A stretch of 64,000 bases of DNA from JAJECS01 sp965243625 (GTDB lineage Bacteria > Chloroflexota > UBA11872): positions 2,604,001 through 2,668,000 of the forward strand of contig CBDEVI010000002.1 in the NCBI GenBank assembly GCA_965243625.1, read 5' to 3'. The translations under genes were made by a program, and so were the position numbers. The notes below the pieces were generated by a model. It was not told the DNA's origin. It saw nothing but the letters and a program-made list of their open reading frames with translations, and ran no database searches. Of this stretch, positions 7,899-17,048 are shown one piece after another (within the stretch, counting starts at the first letter, position 1; every line of letters starts with the position of its first letter).

Positions 7899-8980
7899 GC
7901 GCCATTGCTGCGCCCCCGACCATACGCCTGGGCGAGCGCCACCTCGGCGACGTCGAAATGCTCCGCGTCGGCGGTTACGCCCCATTGACCGGCTTCATGA
8001 CGCGCGCCGACTACACGCGCGTGGTCGATGAGATGCGCCTCGCCGACGGCGCCCCGTGGTCCATGCCGATCACGCTCGCGGTCGACGACGAGACGGCAGA
8101 GACGGTTTCCGAAGGCGACGCCGTGGCACTGCTCGATCAGTCCGACCGCGTCGTGGGACATCTCGAAGTCCAGGAGAAGTTCGGCTACGACAAACGGCGC
8201 GAGGCCCAAGAGGTCTATCGCACTACCGACGAGGCCCACCCCGGCGTCGCGGCGCTGTACGCGCAAGGCGACACCCTGCTGGGCGGTCCGGTGCGCCATG
8301 CCGCCGAGGGGCCCACGGGACCGTTCCCCGACTACCGGCTCACGCCTGCCGAGCTAAAGGCCGAGTTCGCCGCGCGCGGCTGGCGCACCGTCGTCGGGTT
8401 TCAGACGCGCAATCCGGTCCACCGCGCGCACGAATACATCCAGAAGGCGGCCCTCGAGACCGTGGACGGGCTGCTGCTCCACCCGCTGGTTGGCGAGACT
8501 AAGGGCGACGACGTGCCGGCGGACGTGCGCATGCGCTGCTATCACGTGCTGCTGGAGAAGTACTACCCTCGCGATCGCACCATTTTGGCCGTGTTGCCGG
8601 CGGCGATGCGCTACGCCGGCCCGCGCGAGGCGATCTTCCACGCGCTCATGCGTCGCAACTACGGCTGCACCCACTTCATCGTGGGCCGCGACCACGCCGG
8701 CGTCGGCAACTACTACGGCAGCTACGATGCACAGCACATCTTTGCGGAGTTCGATTCCAACGAGCTTGGCATCACGCCGCTGTTCTTCGAGCACGCGTTC
8801 TGGTGCCGCGCGTGCAACGGCATGGCCACCACCAAGACATGTCCCCACGAGCCGTCCACACGCACGTTCCTCAGCGGCACCGCCGTGCGGGACATGCTGC
8901 GGGCGAATCAGGCGCTGCCGGTGGAGTTCACCCGCCCCGAGGTGGCGCATGAGCTGGTGGCGGCCTACCGCCGCGACTAG
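7895..8980 (+). CDS. sat: Sulfate adenylyltransferase (ATP sulfurylase)
   Basis: This 361-residue enzyme of the homo-oligomeric ATP sulfurylase family makes APS from sulfate and ATP. The two nucleotide-binding signatures are present: QTRNPVHRAHE from Gln170 and GRDHAGVG near residue 267. A C-terminal cysteine-containing segment (CRACNGMATTKTCPHE) resembles the zinc-ribbon-like insert of bacterial Sat proteins. The start overlaps the cysC stop (ATGA). It is slightly shorter than typical family members (about 380-400) but has no obvious gap in the catalytic core. No fused APS kinase domain is present, consistent with the separate cysC. Confidence 0.93.
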   Translation: MSAIAAPPTIRLGERHLGDVEMLRVGGYAPLTGFMTRADYTRVVDEMRLADGAPWSMPITLAVDDETAETVSEGDAVALLDQSDRVVGHLEVQEKFGYDKRREAQEVYRTTDEAHPGVAALYAQGDTLLGGPVRHAAEGPTGPFPDYRLTPAELKAEFAARGWRTVVGFQTRNPVHRAHEYIQKAALETVDGLLLHPLVGETKGDDVPADVRMRCYHVLLEKYYPRDRTILAVLPAAMRYAGPREAIFHALMRRNYGCTHFIVGRDHAGVGNYYGSYDAQHIFAEFDSNELGITPLFFEHAFWCRACNGMATTKTCPHEPSTRTFLSGTAVRDMLRANQALPVEFTRPEVAHELVAAYRRD

Positions 8981-8989
8981 CGAAGCGCC

Positions 8990-9898
8990 GTGAGTCGCGC
9001 GGCGCCCTCGGTGCTGCGCGTGGCCACGCGCGGGACGCCCCTGGCGCGCGCCCAAACCGGCCTGGTTGTCGACGCGCTGCGGCGCGTCCATCCACAGGTC
9101 CAGTTCGAGCCGGTCGTGGTGCGCACCACGGGCGACGCCGACACCGCGCGGCCCATCACCGACCTCGGCGAGCGCGGCGTGTTTACCAAGGCGCTGCAGG
9201 ACGCCCTGCTCGAAGGCCGGGCGGATGTCGCAGTGCACAGCTACAAGGACCTGCCCACCGAGCCGGCGCCCGGGCTCGCAATCGCCGCCGTACCGACGCG
9301 CGGGGACCCGCGCGAGGCGCTCGTGGCCGGCCCCGTGCGCTCGCTGAACGACCTCGAGCCCGGCGCGACCCTCGGCACCGGCAGCCCTCGGCGTGGCGCG
9401 CAGGCGCTGCGCCGGCGCCCCGACTTGAACATCGTGCCGCTGCGCGGCAGCGTGGGCACGCGCGTGGCCGCTCAGCGGGAGGGACGCATTCACGCCACGA
9501 TCATGGCCGTGGCCGGGTTGCGGCGCGCCGGGCTGGATGCGGCGATCTCCGCCGTGCTCGAACCGCCGGACTTTCTGCCGGCGCCCGCCCAGGCCGCATT
9601 GGCCGTGGAGGCGCGGGCTGACTGCCCGGACGTGCTCGCGCTCGTTACCGCGATCGAAGACGCCGCGGCGCGCGCCGCCACCACGGCCGAACGCGCGTTC
9701 CTGCACGACCTTCAGGGCGGCTGCTCGTTGCCGGCGGCGGCTCTTGCCACCGTGAATGTCGACGAATTGGTGCTCGATACCGCCGTCTACGTCGAGGACG
9801 GCGGCGCAGTGCGCACCCACCGGCGAGGCCCCGCCGCCGAGGCGGCGGCGCTGGGCCGCGAGGCGGCCGCCGAGACCGTGGCGCGAGGCGTCACGTGA
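8990..9898 (+). CDS. hemC: Hydroxymethylbilane synthase (porphobilinogen deaminase)
   Basis: This 302-residue enzyme polymerises four porphobilinogens into hydroxymethylbilane. Conserved elements include VATRGTPLARAQ near the N-terminus, HSYKDLPTE around residue 84, and the dipyrromethane-cofactor cysteine Cys245 in LQGGCSLP. The start is GTG 8990, nine bases after the sat stop. Its place behind sat and before cobA/hemD/hemB points to supply of uroporphyrinogen III for siroheme, the cofactor of the sulfite reductase upstream. Confidence 0.93.
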   Translation: MSRAAPSVLRVATRGTPLARAQTGLVVDALRRVHPQVQFEPVVVRTTGDADTARPITDLGERGVFTKALQDALLEGRADVAVHSYKDLPTEPAPGLAIAAVPTRGDPREALVAGPVRSLNDLEPGATLGTGSPRRGAQALRRRPDLNIVPLRGSVGTRVAAQREGRIHATIMAVAGLRRAGLDAAISAVLEPPDFLPAPAQAALAVEARADCPDVLALVTAIEDAAARAATTAERAFLHDLQGGCSLPAAALATVNVDELVLDTAVYVEDGGAVRTHRRGPAAEAAALGREAAAETVARGVT

Positions 9899-10641
9899 CC
9901 GCGCAACCCGGCACCGTGCACCTCGTGGGCGCCGGCCCCGGCGATCCCGGGCTCATCACCGTGCGCGGACGGCAGATTCTGCAGAGCGCCGACGTGGTGG
10001 TGTACGACCGCCTCGTCGCCCCGGAACTGCTGGAATCCGCCAGGCCCGACGCTAGGCGCGTTTCCGCCGGCAAGGCTCCCGGAGGCCGCGGGCCGTCACA
10101 GGCCCGGATCAATGCGCTGATCATCGAGCACGCAAGGGCCGGGCGGTCCGTCTGCCGACTCAAGGGCGGCGATCCGTTCGTGTTCGGACGCGGCGCGGAG
10201 GAAATCGCGGAAGTGGCGGCTGCCGGGATCCCCTGGGACGTCGTGCCGGGCGTGACCTCGGCCGTCGCCGCGCCCGCCGCGGCCGGCATTCCGCTGACCC
10301 ATCGCGACTGGGCCTCCACCGCAACCCTGGTCACGGGACACGAGGGCGAGTCCAAGGACGGCGCACCGGTCGACTGGGCCGCCGTCGCCGCCGCCGGTGG
10401 CACCATCGTCATCCTCATGGGCGTCGCCACGTTGCCAACGACGTGCGAGCGGCTCATCGCCGCCGGGCGTCCCGCGTCGGAGCCGGTGGCCGTCATCGAG
10501 CGGGCCACCTGGCCCGAGGAGCGAATCACCCTCGGCACGTTGGCCGATATCGCCGAATCCGCCGAGCAGCGCGCCGTGCGCAACCCGGCGGTGGTCGTCG
10601 TGGGCCCGGTGGTTCGGGCATTGCGGGGCGGATCGCAATGA
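9895..10641 (+). CDS. cobA: Uroporphyrinogen-III C-methyltransferase (SUMT)
   Basis: This is a 248-residue SAM-dependent methylase that converts uroporphyrinogen III to precorrin-2, the branch point to siroheme and cobalamin. It shows VGAGPGDPGLITVRG, the VVYDRLV segment, RLKGGDPFVFGRG and VVPGVTSAVAAPAAAGIPLTHRD, all SUMT signatures. Single-domain length means the dehydrogenase/ferrochelatase half of a CysG protein is absent and must be elsewhere. Start GTG 9895 overlaps the hemC stop (GTGA). Confidence 0.93.
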   Translation: MTAQPGTVHLVGAGPGDPGLITVRGRQILQSADVVVYDRLVAPELLESARPDARRVSAGKAPGGRGPSQARINALIIEHARAGRSVCRLKGGDPFVFGRGAEEIAEVAAAGIPWDVVPGVTSAVAAPAAAGIPLTHRDWASTATLVTGHEGESKDGAPVDWAAVAAAGGTIVILMGVATLPTTCERLIAAGRPASEPVAVIERATWPEERITLGTLADIAESAEQRAVRNPAVVVVGPVVRALRGGSQ

Positions 10642-11411
10642 GCCGGCAGCCACGTGTCGTGGTGACACGCCCGCAAGACGGCGCCGACGATTTGATCGAC
10701 CGGCTCGAGGAGTTCGGATTCGAAGTCGTGCACGTCCCCGCCATCGAAATCGGTCCGCCGCGCAGCTATCAGGCGCTCGATCGACTGGTGGCCGACCCTG
10801 CGCAGGCCGCCTGGCTGCTCTTCACCAGCCGCAACGCCGTGCGCTACTTCGTGCAGCGCAGCCGTCGGCTGCGGCGACCCCGGGCCGTCCCGAACGGCGT
10901 CCGGGTCGCGGTGGTGGGCCCGGCGACGCAGGCTGCGTGCGATCGGGCCGGTATCGACGTGGACCTGGAATCCAGGGGACGCACCGGCCACGATCTGGCC
11001 CAGGAGGTCATGGCGCACGCGGAGCCGGGCGCCGCCGTCGTGGTCGTGCAAGCCGAGGACGGGCGGCCCGATGCGACCGAGTTGCTCACGATGGCCGGCT
11101 TCCAGGCGCGGTCGGTGGCGGCCTACCGCACCCGCAACGCCAGGGTGCCGCCGACCGTCGCGCAGGCCATCAAGGACGGCGAAGTCGATGCGCTGGCCTT
11201 TGCCAGCCCATCGAGCGTGGTGAGTTTCGCCATTGCGCTCGGCGGCCTTGGCAAGGCGCCGGCGACGGTGCGGATCGCAGTCATTGGCCAGACCACGGCG
11301 GACGCCTGCCGGCGCGCCGGTCGCGCGCCCGACGCGGTGGCGCGGGAGTCCTCCGCGGCGGCGCTCGCGGACGCCGTCGCCGAAGTCGTGCAGACGGCGG
11401 GGGCCGCCTGA
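10638..11411 (+). CDS. hemD: Uroporphyrinogen-III synthase
   Basis: This is a 257-residue protein with the weakly conserved HemD fold: VVVTRPQDGADDLIDRL at the N-terminus, WLLFTSRNAVRYF, the central VVVVQAED strand, and DALAFASPSSVVSF followed by VIGQTTADACRRAG. It cyclises hydroxymethylbilane with ring D inversion. The ATG at 10638 overlaps the cobA stop (ATGA). The frame is open further upstream inside cobA, but that extension has no HemD character. Gene order hemC-cobA-hemD-hemB supports the assignment. Confidence 0.88.
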   Translation: MSRQPRVVVTRPQDGADDLIDRLEEFGFEVVHVPAIEIGPPRSYQALDRLVADPAQAAWLLFTSRNAVRYFVQRSRRLRRPRAVPNGVRVAVVGPATQAACDRAGIDVDLESRGRTGHDLAQEVMAHAEPGAAVVVVQAEDGRPDATELLTMAGFQARSVAAYRTRNARVPPTVAQAIKDGEVDALAFASPSSVVSFAIALGGLGKAPATVRIAVIGQTTADACRRAGRAPDAVARESSAAALADAVAEVVQTAGAA

Positions 11412-12430
11412 TGGCTGCTAATGAATCTCGACCCGAAGACTGGGTTCCGCCGGTCGTTCGCCCGCGTCGGCTGCGTGCCACCGCCTCCCTGCGCCGCATG
11501 CTGCGCGAGACGCGGCTCTCCGTCGATCAGTTCGTCTATCCGCTGTTCGTGGCTCCCGGCAGCGGCGTCGTCGAACCCATCGACGCCATGCCGGGACAGT
11601 TCATCCGCTCGGTCGATCGCGTCGTGGACGAGGCGCGCCGCGTCGCGGACCTGGGAATTCCGGGCGTCTTGCTATTCGGCCGCGCTTCCACCAAGGACGC
11701 GCAGGGCAGCGAAGCCTCGTCGTCGGACGGTGCCGTCCAGCGCGCCGTGACCGCCATCAAGATCGCGGCGCCGGAGCTGACGGTGATCACCGACGTATGC
11801 CTCTGCGCGTACACCGACCACGGGCATTGCGGCATCGTCGTCAGGGAGCAGATCGATAATGATCGATCCGTGGCGCGCATCGTGGACACGGCGGTGTCGC
11901 ACGCGGAGGCGGGCGCGGACCTGGTCGCGCCTTCCGACATGATGGACGGCCGCGTTGGAGCCATTCGCGCCGCTCTCAACCGCGCCGGTCATGCCGACGT
12001 GGGAATCCTGGCCTACGCGGCCAAGGCCGCCAGCGCCTTCTACGGACCGTTTCGCGAGGCCGCCGACTCCGCGCCGGCGTTCGGCGACCGCCGTACCTAT
12101 CAGCTCGATCCCGCCAACGCGCGCGAGGCCCTGCGCGAGGTCGAGCTGGACGTGGCCGAAGGCGCCGACATCGTCATGGTGAAGCCGGCGCTGGTGAATC
12201 TGGACATCGTGGCGCGCGTGCGCAACCGGGTCACGGTTCCGGTCGCCGCCTACTTCGTGAGCGGCGAATACGCCGCCATCAAGGCCGCTGCCGCCCAGGG
12301 CTGGCTCGACGAGCGCGCCGCGGCGCTCGAAGCCCTCACCGCCATCGTCCGGGCCGGCGCCCAGATCGTCGTCACCTACTTCGCGCCGGACGCGGCCCAA
12401 TGGCTCCGCGACGAGGAGATGCGCGACTGA
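11411..12430 (+). CDS. hemB: Delta-aminolevulinic acid dehydratase (porphobilinogen synthase)
   Basis: This 339-residue enzyme condenses two 5-aminolevulinates to porphobilinogen. The RPRRLRATASLRRMLRET N-terminus, the cysteine-rich metal site DVCLCAYTDHGHC (Cys130, Cys132, Cys140) and the Schiff-base lysine region VMVKPAL are all visible. Three cysteines indicate the zinc-dependent class. The ATG at 11411 shares its A with the hemD stop (TGATG), so the earlier in-frame extension is not used. It is the last clear gene of the sulfur/tetrapyrrole operon. Confidence 0.94.
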   Translation: MAANESRPEDWVPPVVRPRRLRATASLRRMLRETRLSVDQFVYPLFVAPGSGVVEPIDAMPGQFIRSVDRVVDEARRVADLGIPGVLLFGRASTKDAQGSEASSSDGAVQRAVTAIKIAAPELTVITDVCLCAYTDHGHCGIVVREQIDNDRSVARIVDTAVSHAEAGADLVAPSDMMDGRVGAIRAALNRAGHADVGILAYAAKAASAFYGPFREAADSAPAFGDRRTYQLDPANAREALREVELDVAEGADIVMVKPALVNLDIVARVRNRVTVPVAAYFVSGEYAAIKAAAAQGWLDERAAALEALTAIVRAGAQIVVTYFAPDAAQWLRDEEMRD

Positions 12431-13317
12431 CCGCAAGCGCCTGGCGGGGCATCGCCATGTCGGTGGCCGCGGCCTTGCTCTTCATGTGGAGCGGCGCCGT
12501 TACCCGGCTCACGGTCCCCGCGTCGCCGGCCGTGGTGACCTTCGGGCGACTGGCCGTGGCGGTGGCGGTCGTACTCCTTATCACCATGGCGCTGCGCCGC
12601 CCGCTGCGGCCAGCCCTCAGCCTGCGCCACGCCGTGCTGGGGGTGACGCTCTATCTGCACTTCTACCTGTTCACCGTGGCCGCGCAGACCTCGACCGTCG
12701 CCCACGCACTCTCCATCACCTATACGGCCCCGATATTCGTCGCCACCGGCTCGGCGCTGCTGCTGCGCGAGCCGCCCTCGCGCACCCAGCTGGCCGGCGT
12801 CGTCGCCGCCGTGGTGGGAATCGGCATCCTCGCCGGCTTCGACCCGGGCGAGGCCGGCGTCTCGCTGCTCGGCGACTTGGCGGCGCTGGGGTCGGCGGTC
12901 ACTCTGGCGGTCTACGTCCTGGCGGGACGCTGGCTGCGCCGCGCGAATCCGTTGGAAACCTACGTGTCCGGCGTCTACGGCTGGGCGGCCCTCGCGGCGA
13001 TTCCCGGCGCCGCGGTCACCCTGGACGTCGTCGCCCTCGAGGATGCGTGGCTGTGGATCGCGCTGCTCGGCATCGGGCCGCTGGCGATTGGACACACGCT
13101 CATCAACGCGGCCCTGCGCCGGCTGCCCGCCACCGTGCCCAACGTCATCGCGGCGCAGGAAGTGCCCGCGGGGGTCCTCATCGGCGTCTGGCTGGTGCAG
13201 GAAGTGCCCGGGCCGACGACGCTCATCGGCGGCCTCATCGCGCTTGCCGGCGTAATCGCGGTCATCACGGGCACGCCCGCTGCCCGGAGCCGCTCGGCCG
13301 CCTCGACGCCCGAGTAA
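12400..13317 (+). CDS. EamA/DMT-superfamily permease
   Basis: A 305-residue protein with about ten hydrophobic segments in two repeated EamA halves (roughly residues 18-140 and 155-290), as in drug/metabolite exporters of unknown substrate. The start shown (12400) overlaps hemB by 31 bases. A second ATG at 12457 (residue 20) would remove the short charged N-terminus and also precede the first membrane helix, so the start is uncertain. It probably rides on the hem operon transcript, but nothing in the sequence links it to tetrapyrroles. Confidence 0.82.
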   Translation: MAPRRGDARLTASAWRGIAMSVAAALLFMWSGAVTRLTVPASPAVVTFGRLAVAVAVVLLITMALRRPLRPALSLRHAVLGVTLYLHFYLFTVAAQTSTVAHALSITYTAPIFVATGSALLLREPPSRTQLAGVVAAVVGIGILAGFDPGEAGVSLLGDLAALGSAVTLAVYVLAGRWLRRANPLETYVSGVYGWAALAAIPGAAVTLDVVALEDAWLWIALLGIGPLAIGHTLINAALRRLPATVPNVIAAQEVPAGVLIGVWLVQEVPGPTTLIGGLIALAGVIAVITGTPAARSRSAASTPE

Positions 13318-13386
13318 TCCCCGCGCCCGCGTCGGAGTGAGGCCATCCCCGGCCCCGGAGCGCCGGTGGATGGAACGAGGCGTTCG

Positions 13387-14805
13387 TCAGCCACCCGCCG
13401 CGAGCACCGGGAGCACGGCGAGGATGACCGCGACGAGACTCGCCAAGATCAGGACGCTGCACCAAGCCGCGGGCCACGCATAGTCGCGCCACAACCGCGA
13501 CCGACCGAGCGACAACCCGCTCCACGCGGCTGCAACCGGGAAAATCCACAAAAAGCTCGTCGCCGCTCCGTCGGCTAGCTGCAGCCAGTGGTCGAGCACC
13601 TCGTCAACAAGAGCGTGTCCCCGCGCCGTCCAGTACGTGCGCAGCGCCAGGTCGTTCCCATAGCCCGTCGCCGCCCCGGCGATCACGACCTCCCCCTCGG
13701 GGATCACATCGTCGCGGGTTATTCCCAGGAATACATAGGGCTCCGGCCCGCTCAACACGCCGACGGCCAGGGTGTAGAGCTTGCCACCGCTATCGGGTAT
13801 CGGCGCGAAATCGAAATCGACCGTCGCGTTGCTGAAGCGCGCCCCGCGGACTTCCGCGCGGCTCTCTCGCACTGGACCTGGCGACGACCCGTCGGCGGGG
13901 GTCAAGCGGGCGAAGATGTCCGCGGACGCGGTTTCCGGGTCCTCGCCGCCGTCCACATAGGCCCATACGGTGATGCGGTGCCAATGGTCATGGGTTGCGC
14001 GGATCCGCTGCTCGACCAGCGAGATGGGACCCGCGTAGGTCCACGGGACATCGGGGGGGCGACGCGAGTCCTCACGGTTGAATTCCGCCAGCAGCACGAA
14101 GGCGCCGGCCGCCAGCAGCGCCGCCGTCACCACCAGCGTGGCCCAGCGGCCGCCGCGACCTCCCATTGACATCACCCGGGACCGGAGATCTGGCTCCGCC
14201 CTCGACGCCAACAGCTCGACAAGGACCACGGCCAAGGTGGCGCCCGCCATGAGTTCCGAACCCTCCTCGAGGAAGTGCTTTCCGACAGGGCTCATGTACT
14301 GGGGTCCGGCAAAGACGTCGCGGAGAAGTGCGCCCAGCCCGACCGTGACCGCCACTCCGGTGAGCAGCGCCAGCGCCGGATGACGGTGCAGCGTCGGATA
14401 CGCGCCCCATCCCGCTGTCGCCCCTAGGAGGACGACAAGCGGCGCGACCAGGGGCAGCCACAGGTGCTTTTCCGGCACGTCCGAGAGGATCATCGACTCC
14501 TGGAGCGCCTGCTCGTATCCGAGCGTGTCCTTGAGAGAGATGAATTCCTCGGCGGCGACCAGCGCCGCCAGAGCCGCCACACTGAGCCAGCCAAGCGCTC
14601 CCAGCCACTTTGGACCTCTGACGGGAGTCGCCGAACGAAACAGCTGCGCCGCTGCCAGGGCGGCAACGGCGCCCCAGAGCAACGCCGAATAGAGATTCGC
14701 GGCCGTTCGCTCTTTATTCAGGATCAGCTCTTGGCTCACCGGTGAGTCGCCCCACTCGGCCAGGGCCGAAACCACGGCCAGAATCACGTTCAGGGCCAAG
14801 AACAC
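13387..14805 (-). CDS. Polytopic membrane protein of unknown function
   Basis: A 472-residue protein I do not recognise. Seven hydrophobic segments lie in about residues 1-245 (for example LYSALLWGAVAALAAAQLF and LPLVAPLVVLLGATAGW). A soluble stretch of roughly 150 residues follows, probably outside the cytoplasm, and two more segments lie at the C-terminus (FLWIFPVAAAWSGLSL and SVLILASLVAVILAVLPVL). The start codon is GTG 14805. The frame stays open for about 35 codons upstream without ATG or GTG, leaving the start uncertain. It converges with the permease and is followed on the same strand by nothing obvious. Confidence 0.65.
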   Translation of the reverse strand: MFLALNVILAVVSALAEWGDSPVSQELILNKERTAANLYSALLWGAVAALAAAQLFRSATPVRGPKWLGALGWLSVAALAALVAAEEFISLKDTLGYEQALQESMILSDVPEKHLWLPLVAPLVVLLGATAGWGAYPTLHRHPALALLTGVAVTVGLGALLRDVFAGPQYMSPVGKHFLEEGSELMAGATLAVVLVELLASRAEPDLRSRVMSMGGRGGRWATLVVTAALLAAGAFVLLAEFNREDSRRPPDVPWTYAGPISLVEQRIRATHDHWHRITVWAYVDGGEDPETASADIFARLTPADGSSPGPVRESRAEVRGARFSNATVDFDFAPIPDSGGKLYTLAVGVLSGPEPYVFLGITRDDVIPEGEVVIAGAATGYGNDLALRTYWTARGHALVDEVLDHWLQLADGAATSFLWIFPVAAAWSGLSLGRSRLWRDYAWPAAWCSVLILASLVAVILAVLPVLAAGG

Positions 14806-14978
14806 CGCGAGTAGTCGCGCGCGGATCTGCCGGGACCGTGTCGCCGCTGCAACGGCGCGCAGAGCCGCCTTGCCCGGGGCTAGCAGAGCAATCGATCCTT
14901 CGCGCGGTGGAGTGGGGACAGCTCCTGGGCCTCACGAGGGAGGCGCCGGCCGGTCAAGCCGGCCCACGGGCGACGCAC

Positions 14979-16982
14979 CTAGGGCGCGAACCTCAGCGTC
15001 GCCACCGCGCCGGGTCCGTCGTCGCGCGCCGCGATGGCCACCGAGCCCTCCAGGTTGCGCTCCGAGAGATTGCGCACGATGGACAAGCCCAGACCGAGAT
15101 CGGAGTCGAGATCGAAGCCCGGCGGCAATCCGCGGCCGTTATCGGCCACCGCCACGATCAGCGTCGGGCCGTCGACCTCCGCCGTCACCTGAATCTGCCC
15201 GGACGGACGCCCTTCCAATCCATGCTGGAGGGCGTTCCACAGCAGCTCGTTGACGACCAGGGCGAAGACCGAGGCCTTGTCCGAGGTGATCTGCGCCGCC
15301 TCGGCCTCGACCTGGATCTCGACCGACCGTCCGCTAACCGCGAGGTCGGCGCGCATCAGCGTCACCATGGCCTCGATGATCTCGCCCACCGACGCCAGCC
15401 CGATCTTCTGGCGGGACAGCAGGTCGTGCACCTGCGCCATCCCCGCAATGCGCCCGGCGCTGAGCTTGAGCAGCTCGGCCGCCTCGTCCGTCTGCGCGCG
15501 CCGCGCCTGCATTTCCAGCAGCGACTTGATGGTCTGCATGTTGTTCTTCACGCGATGGTGCAGCTCTTGCAGCAGCAGCGATTGGCTCTCCAGGCTGCTG
15601 CGCGCCTCCTCGAACAGCCGCGCGTTTTCCATGGCGATCGCCGCGTGATTGCCGAACGTAAACGCCAGGTCCACCTGCTCCTGGGTGATCTCGCCGGGCT
15701 GCAGGCTGTAGAGACTCACCGCCCCGAGCACGTCATCGCCGGTGATGAGCGGCACCGAGAACATGGCGCGGTAGCCCTCCCGGCGCACGAGATCGGGAGA
15801 CGCCTGCAAAAGGTCGCTGTTCATCGCGTCGGGCACCACCACCGGCGCGCGCGTCTGCACCGCCCGGCCCACTGCGCCCTCGCCCAGCGCCAGCCGGTGC
15901 TGCGCGTACTCCCGCCCCAGATTGAACGAGGTGATGATGCGCAACTCGTCGTCCGCCACGCGCCAGATGGCCGCCTTCTCCATCCCCGTCAGCTCGGCGG
16001 CCTGGCGGGCGATCTGGGCCAGCACCGACTGAAGCTCCAGGTTGGACGCCAGCGTGCGCGCCAGGTTCTGCACCGACGTGAGCTGCTCGACCTTGCCGTG
16101 CAACGCGTCGTCGGTCTCGCCGTGCAGGCGCGCGTTCTCCACCGCGATGGCGATGTGGCCGGCGGTGATTTCGGCGAAGCGAATCTCCTCCCGGGCGAAA
16201 TCGCGAAACTCGGTGGACGTGACGTTGAGCACGCCGATCAGCCGGTTGACGGTGAACAGCACGATGGGCACGGCCAGAAAGCTGCGCAGCCGCTCTTCGC
16301 CCAGGCCGGGCACGTATTTGAAGCGCGGGTCCGACCACACGTCGCGCACCGGCACCGGGCGGCCGATCTTGGCGGCCTCGCCGACGATGCCCTCGCCGAT
16401 GCTCAGCGTGAGCTGACCCACCGCCTCGGGGTTGAACGAGCGTGTGCCCCGCAGGATCAGGCGGTCGATGGCCGGGTCGTAGAGATAGATCGTGACCTCG
16501 GGCGCGTCCAGCACTTCGCCCACCGACTCCACGGTGAGCCGCAGCACCTCTTCCAGCTCGAGTGACGAGTTGATGGCCGCGTTGATGCGGTCCAATCCCT
16601 CGATAGTCTCGGTGAGCTGCCGTTCGCGCTTGGTGGGACTCGAGCTGAGGGCCACCACGGAGCTGTGGCCCTGGAGCAGGGCTTCGACGACCAGCGCCTG
16701 CAGCTCCTCCAGGCGCTCGGCGGCGTGCAGCCGCTGCGAGGCGTCCAGGCGGGCCAGGTAGTCGGTCGCGGCGTGCCCCAGCCGTCGAATCGCGGTCGCG
16801 GCCAGCACCGCCGCCGAGCCTTCGTGACTCGCGGCTTCCGCCCCCGCGGCATTCAGGTGCTGGCGGAATTCCAGCGAGACGCCCAGGTGCAGCGCCAGGC
16901 GCGCCAGCTCGTGGGGCGGCGCGGTGACGCGTCCGCCTTCGCGGTCGGCAAGCCACAGGGCCAAGCTTTTGGCGTCAACCAT
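14979..16982 (-). CDS. GAF-domain sensor histidine kinase (HisKA_2/HWE-like)
   Basis: A 667-residue cytosolic kinase without membrane segments. An unassigned N-terminal part (1-110) with a charged linker is followed by two GAF sensory domains (about 125-290 and 310-460). A dimerisation/phosphoacceptor helix ELHHRVKNNMQ follows, with His475-His476. A HATPase domain completes it, with the N-box LVVNELLWNALQHG, the G1 box VADNGRGLPPGF and LGLGLSIV. The HRVKNN box is typical of HisKA_2 kinases. No response regulator lies nearby, so it is an orphan kinase. The ligand of the GAF domains is unknown. Confidence 0.88.
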   Translation of the reverse strand: MVDAKSLALWLADREGGRVTAPPHELARLALHLGVSLEFRQHLNAAGAEAASHEGSAAVLAATAIRRLGHAATDYLARLDASQRLHAAERLEELQALVVEALLQGHSSVVALSSSPTKRERQLTETIEGLDRINAAINSSLELEEVLRLTVESVGEVLDAPEVTIYLYDPAIDRLILRGTRSFNPEAVGQLTLSIGEGIVGEAAKIGRPVPVRDVWSDPRFKYVPGLGEERLRSFLAVPIVLFTVNRLIGVLNVTSTEFRDFAREEIRFAEITAGHIAIAVENARLHGETDDALHGKVEQLTSVQNLARTLASNLELQSVLAQIARQAAELTGMEKAAIWRVADDELRIITSFNLGREYAQHRLALGEGAVGRAVQTRAPVVVPDAMNSDLLQASPDLVRREGYRAMFSVPLITGDDVLGAVSLYSLQPGEITQEQVDLAFTFGNHAAIAMENARLFEEARSSLESQSLLLQELHHRVKNNMQTIKSLLEMQARRAQTDEAAELLKLSAGRIAGMAQVHDLLSRQKIGLASVGEIIEAMVTLMRADLAVSGRSVEIQVEAEAAQITSDKASVFALVVNELLWNALQHGLEGRPSGQIQVTAEVDGPTLIVAVADNGRGLPPGFDLDSDLGLGLSIVRNLSERNLEGSVAIAARDDGPGAVATLRFAP

Positions 16983-17048
16983 GTCGGCGCCATTATCGAC
17001 GGGCGGCGGCCTGATGTCCGGTCGGTTGGGCCGCGGGCGCTCGGCTCG

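Noticed and set aside
13318..13386. Terminator between the permease and the membrane protein
   Set aside because: Only short imperfect pairings and no T-tract.
14742..16565. 607-codon open frame on the plus strand opposite the histidine kinase
   Set aside because: Low-complexity His/Arg/Gln-rich translation with no family signal, typical antisense shadow of a GC-rich gene; the minus-strand kinase has clear domains.
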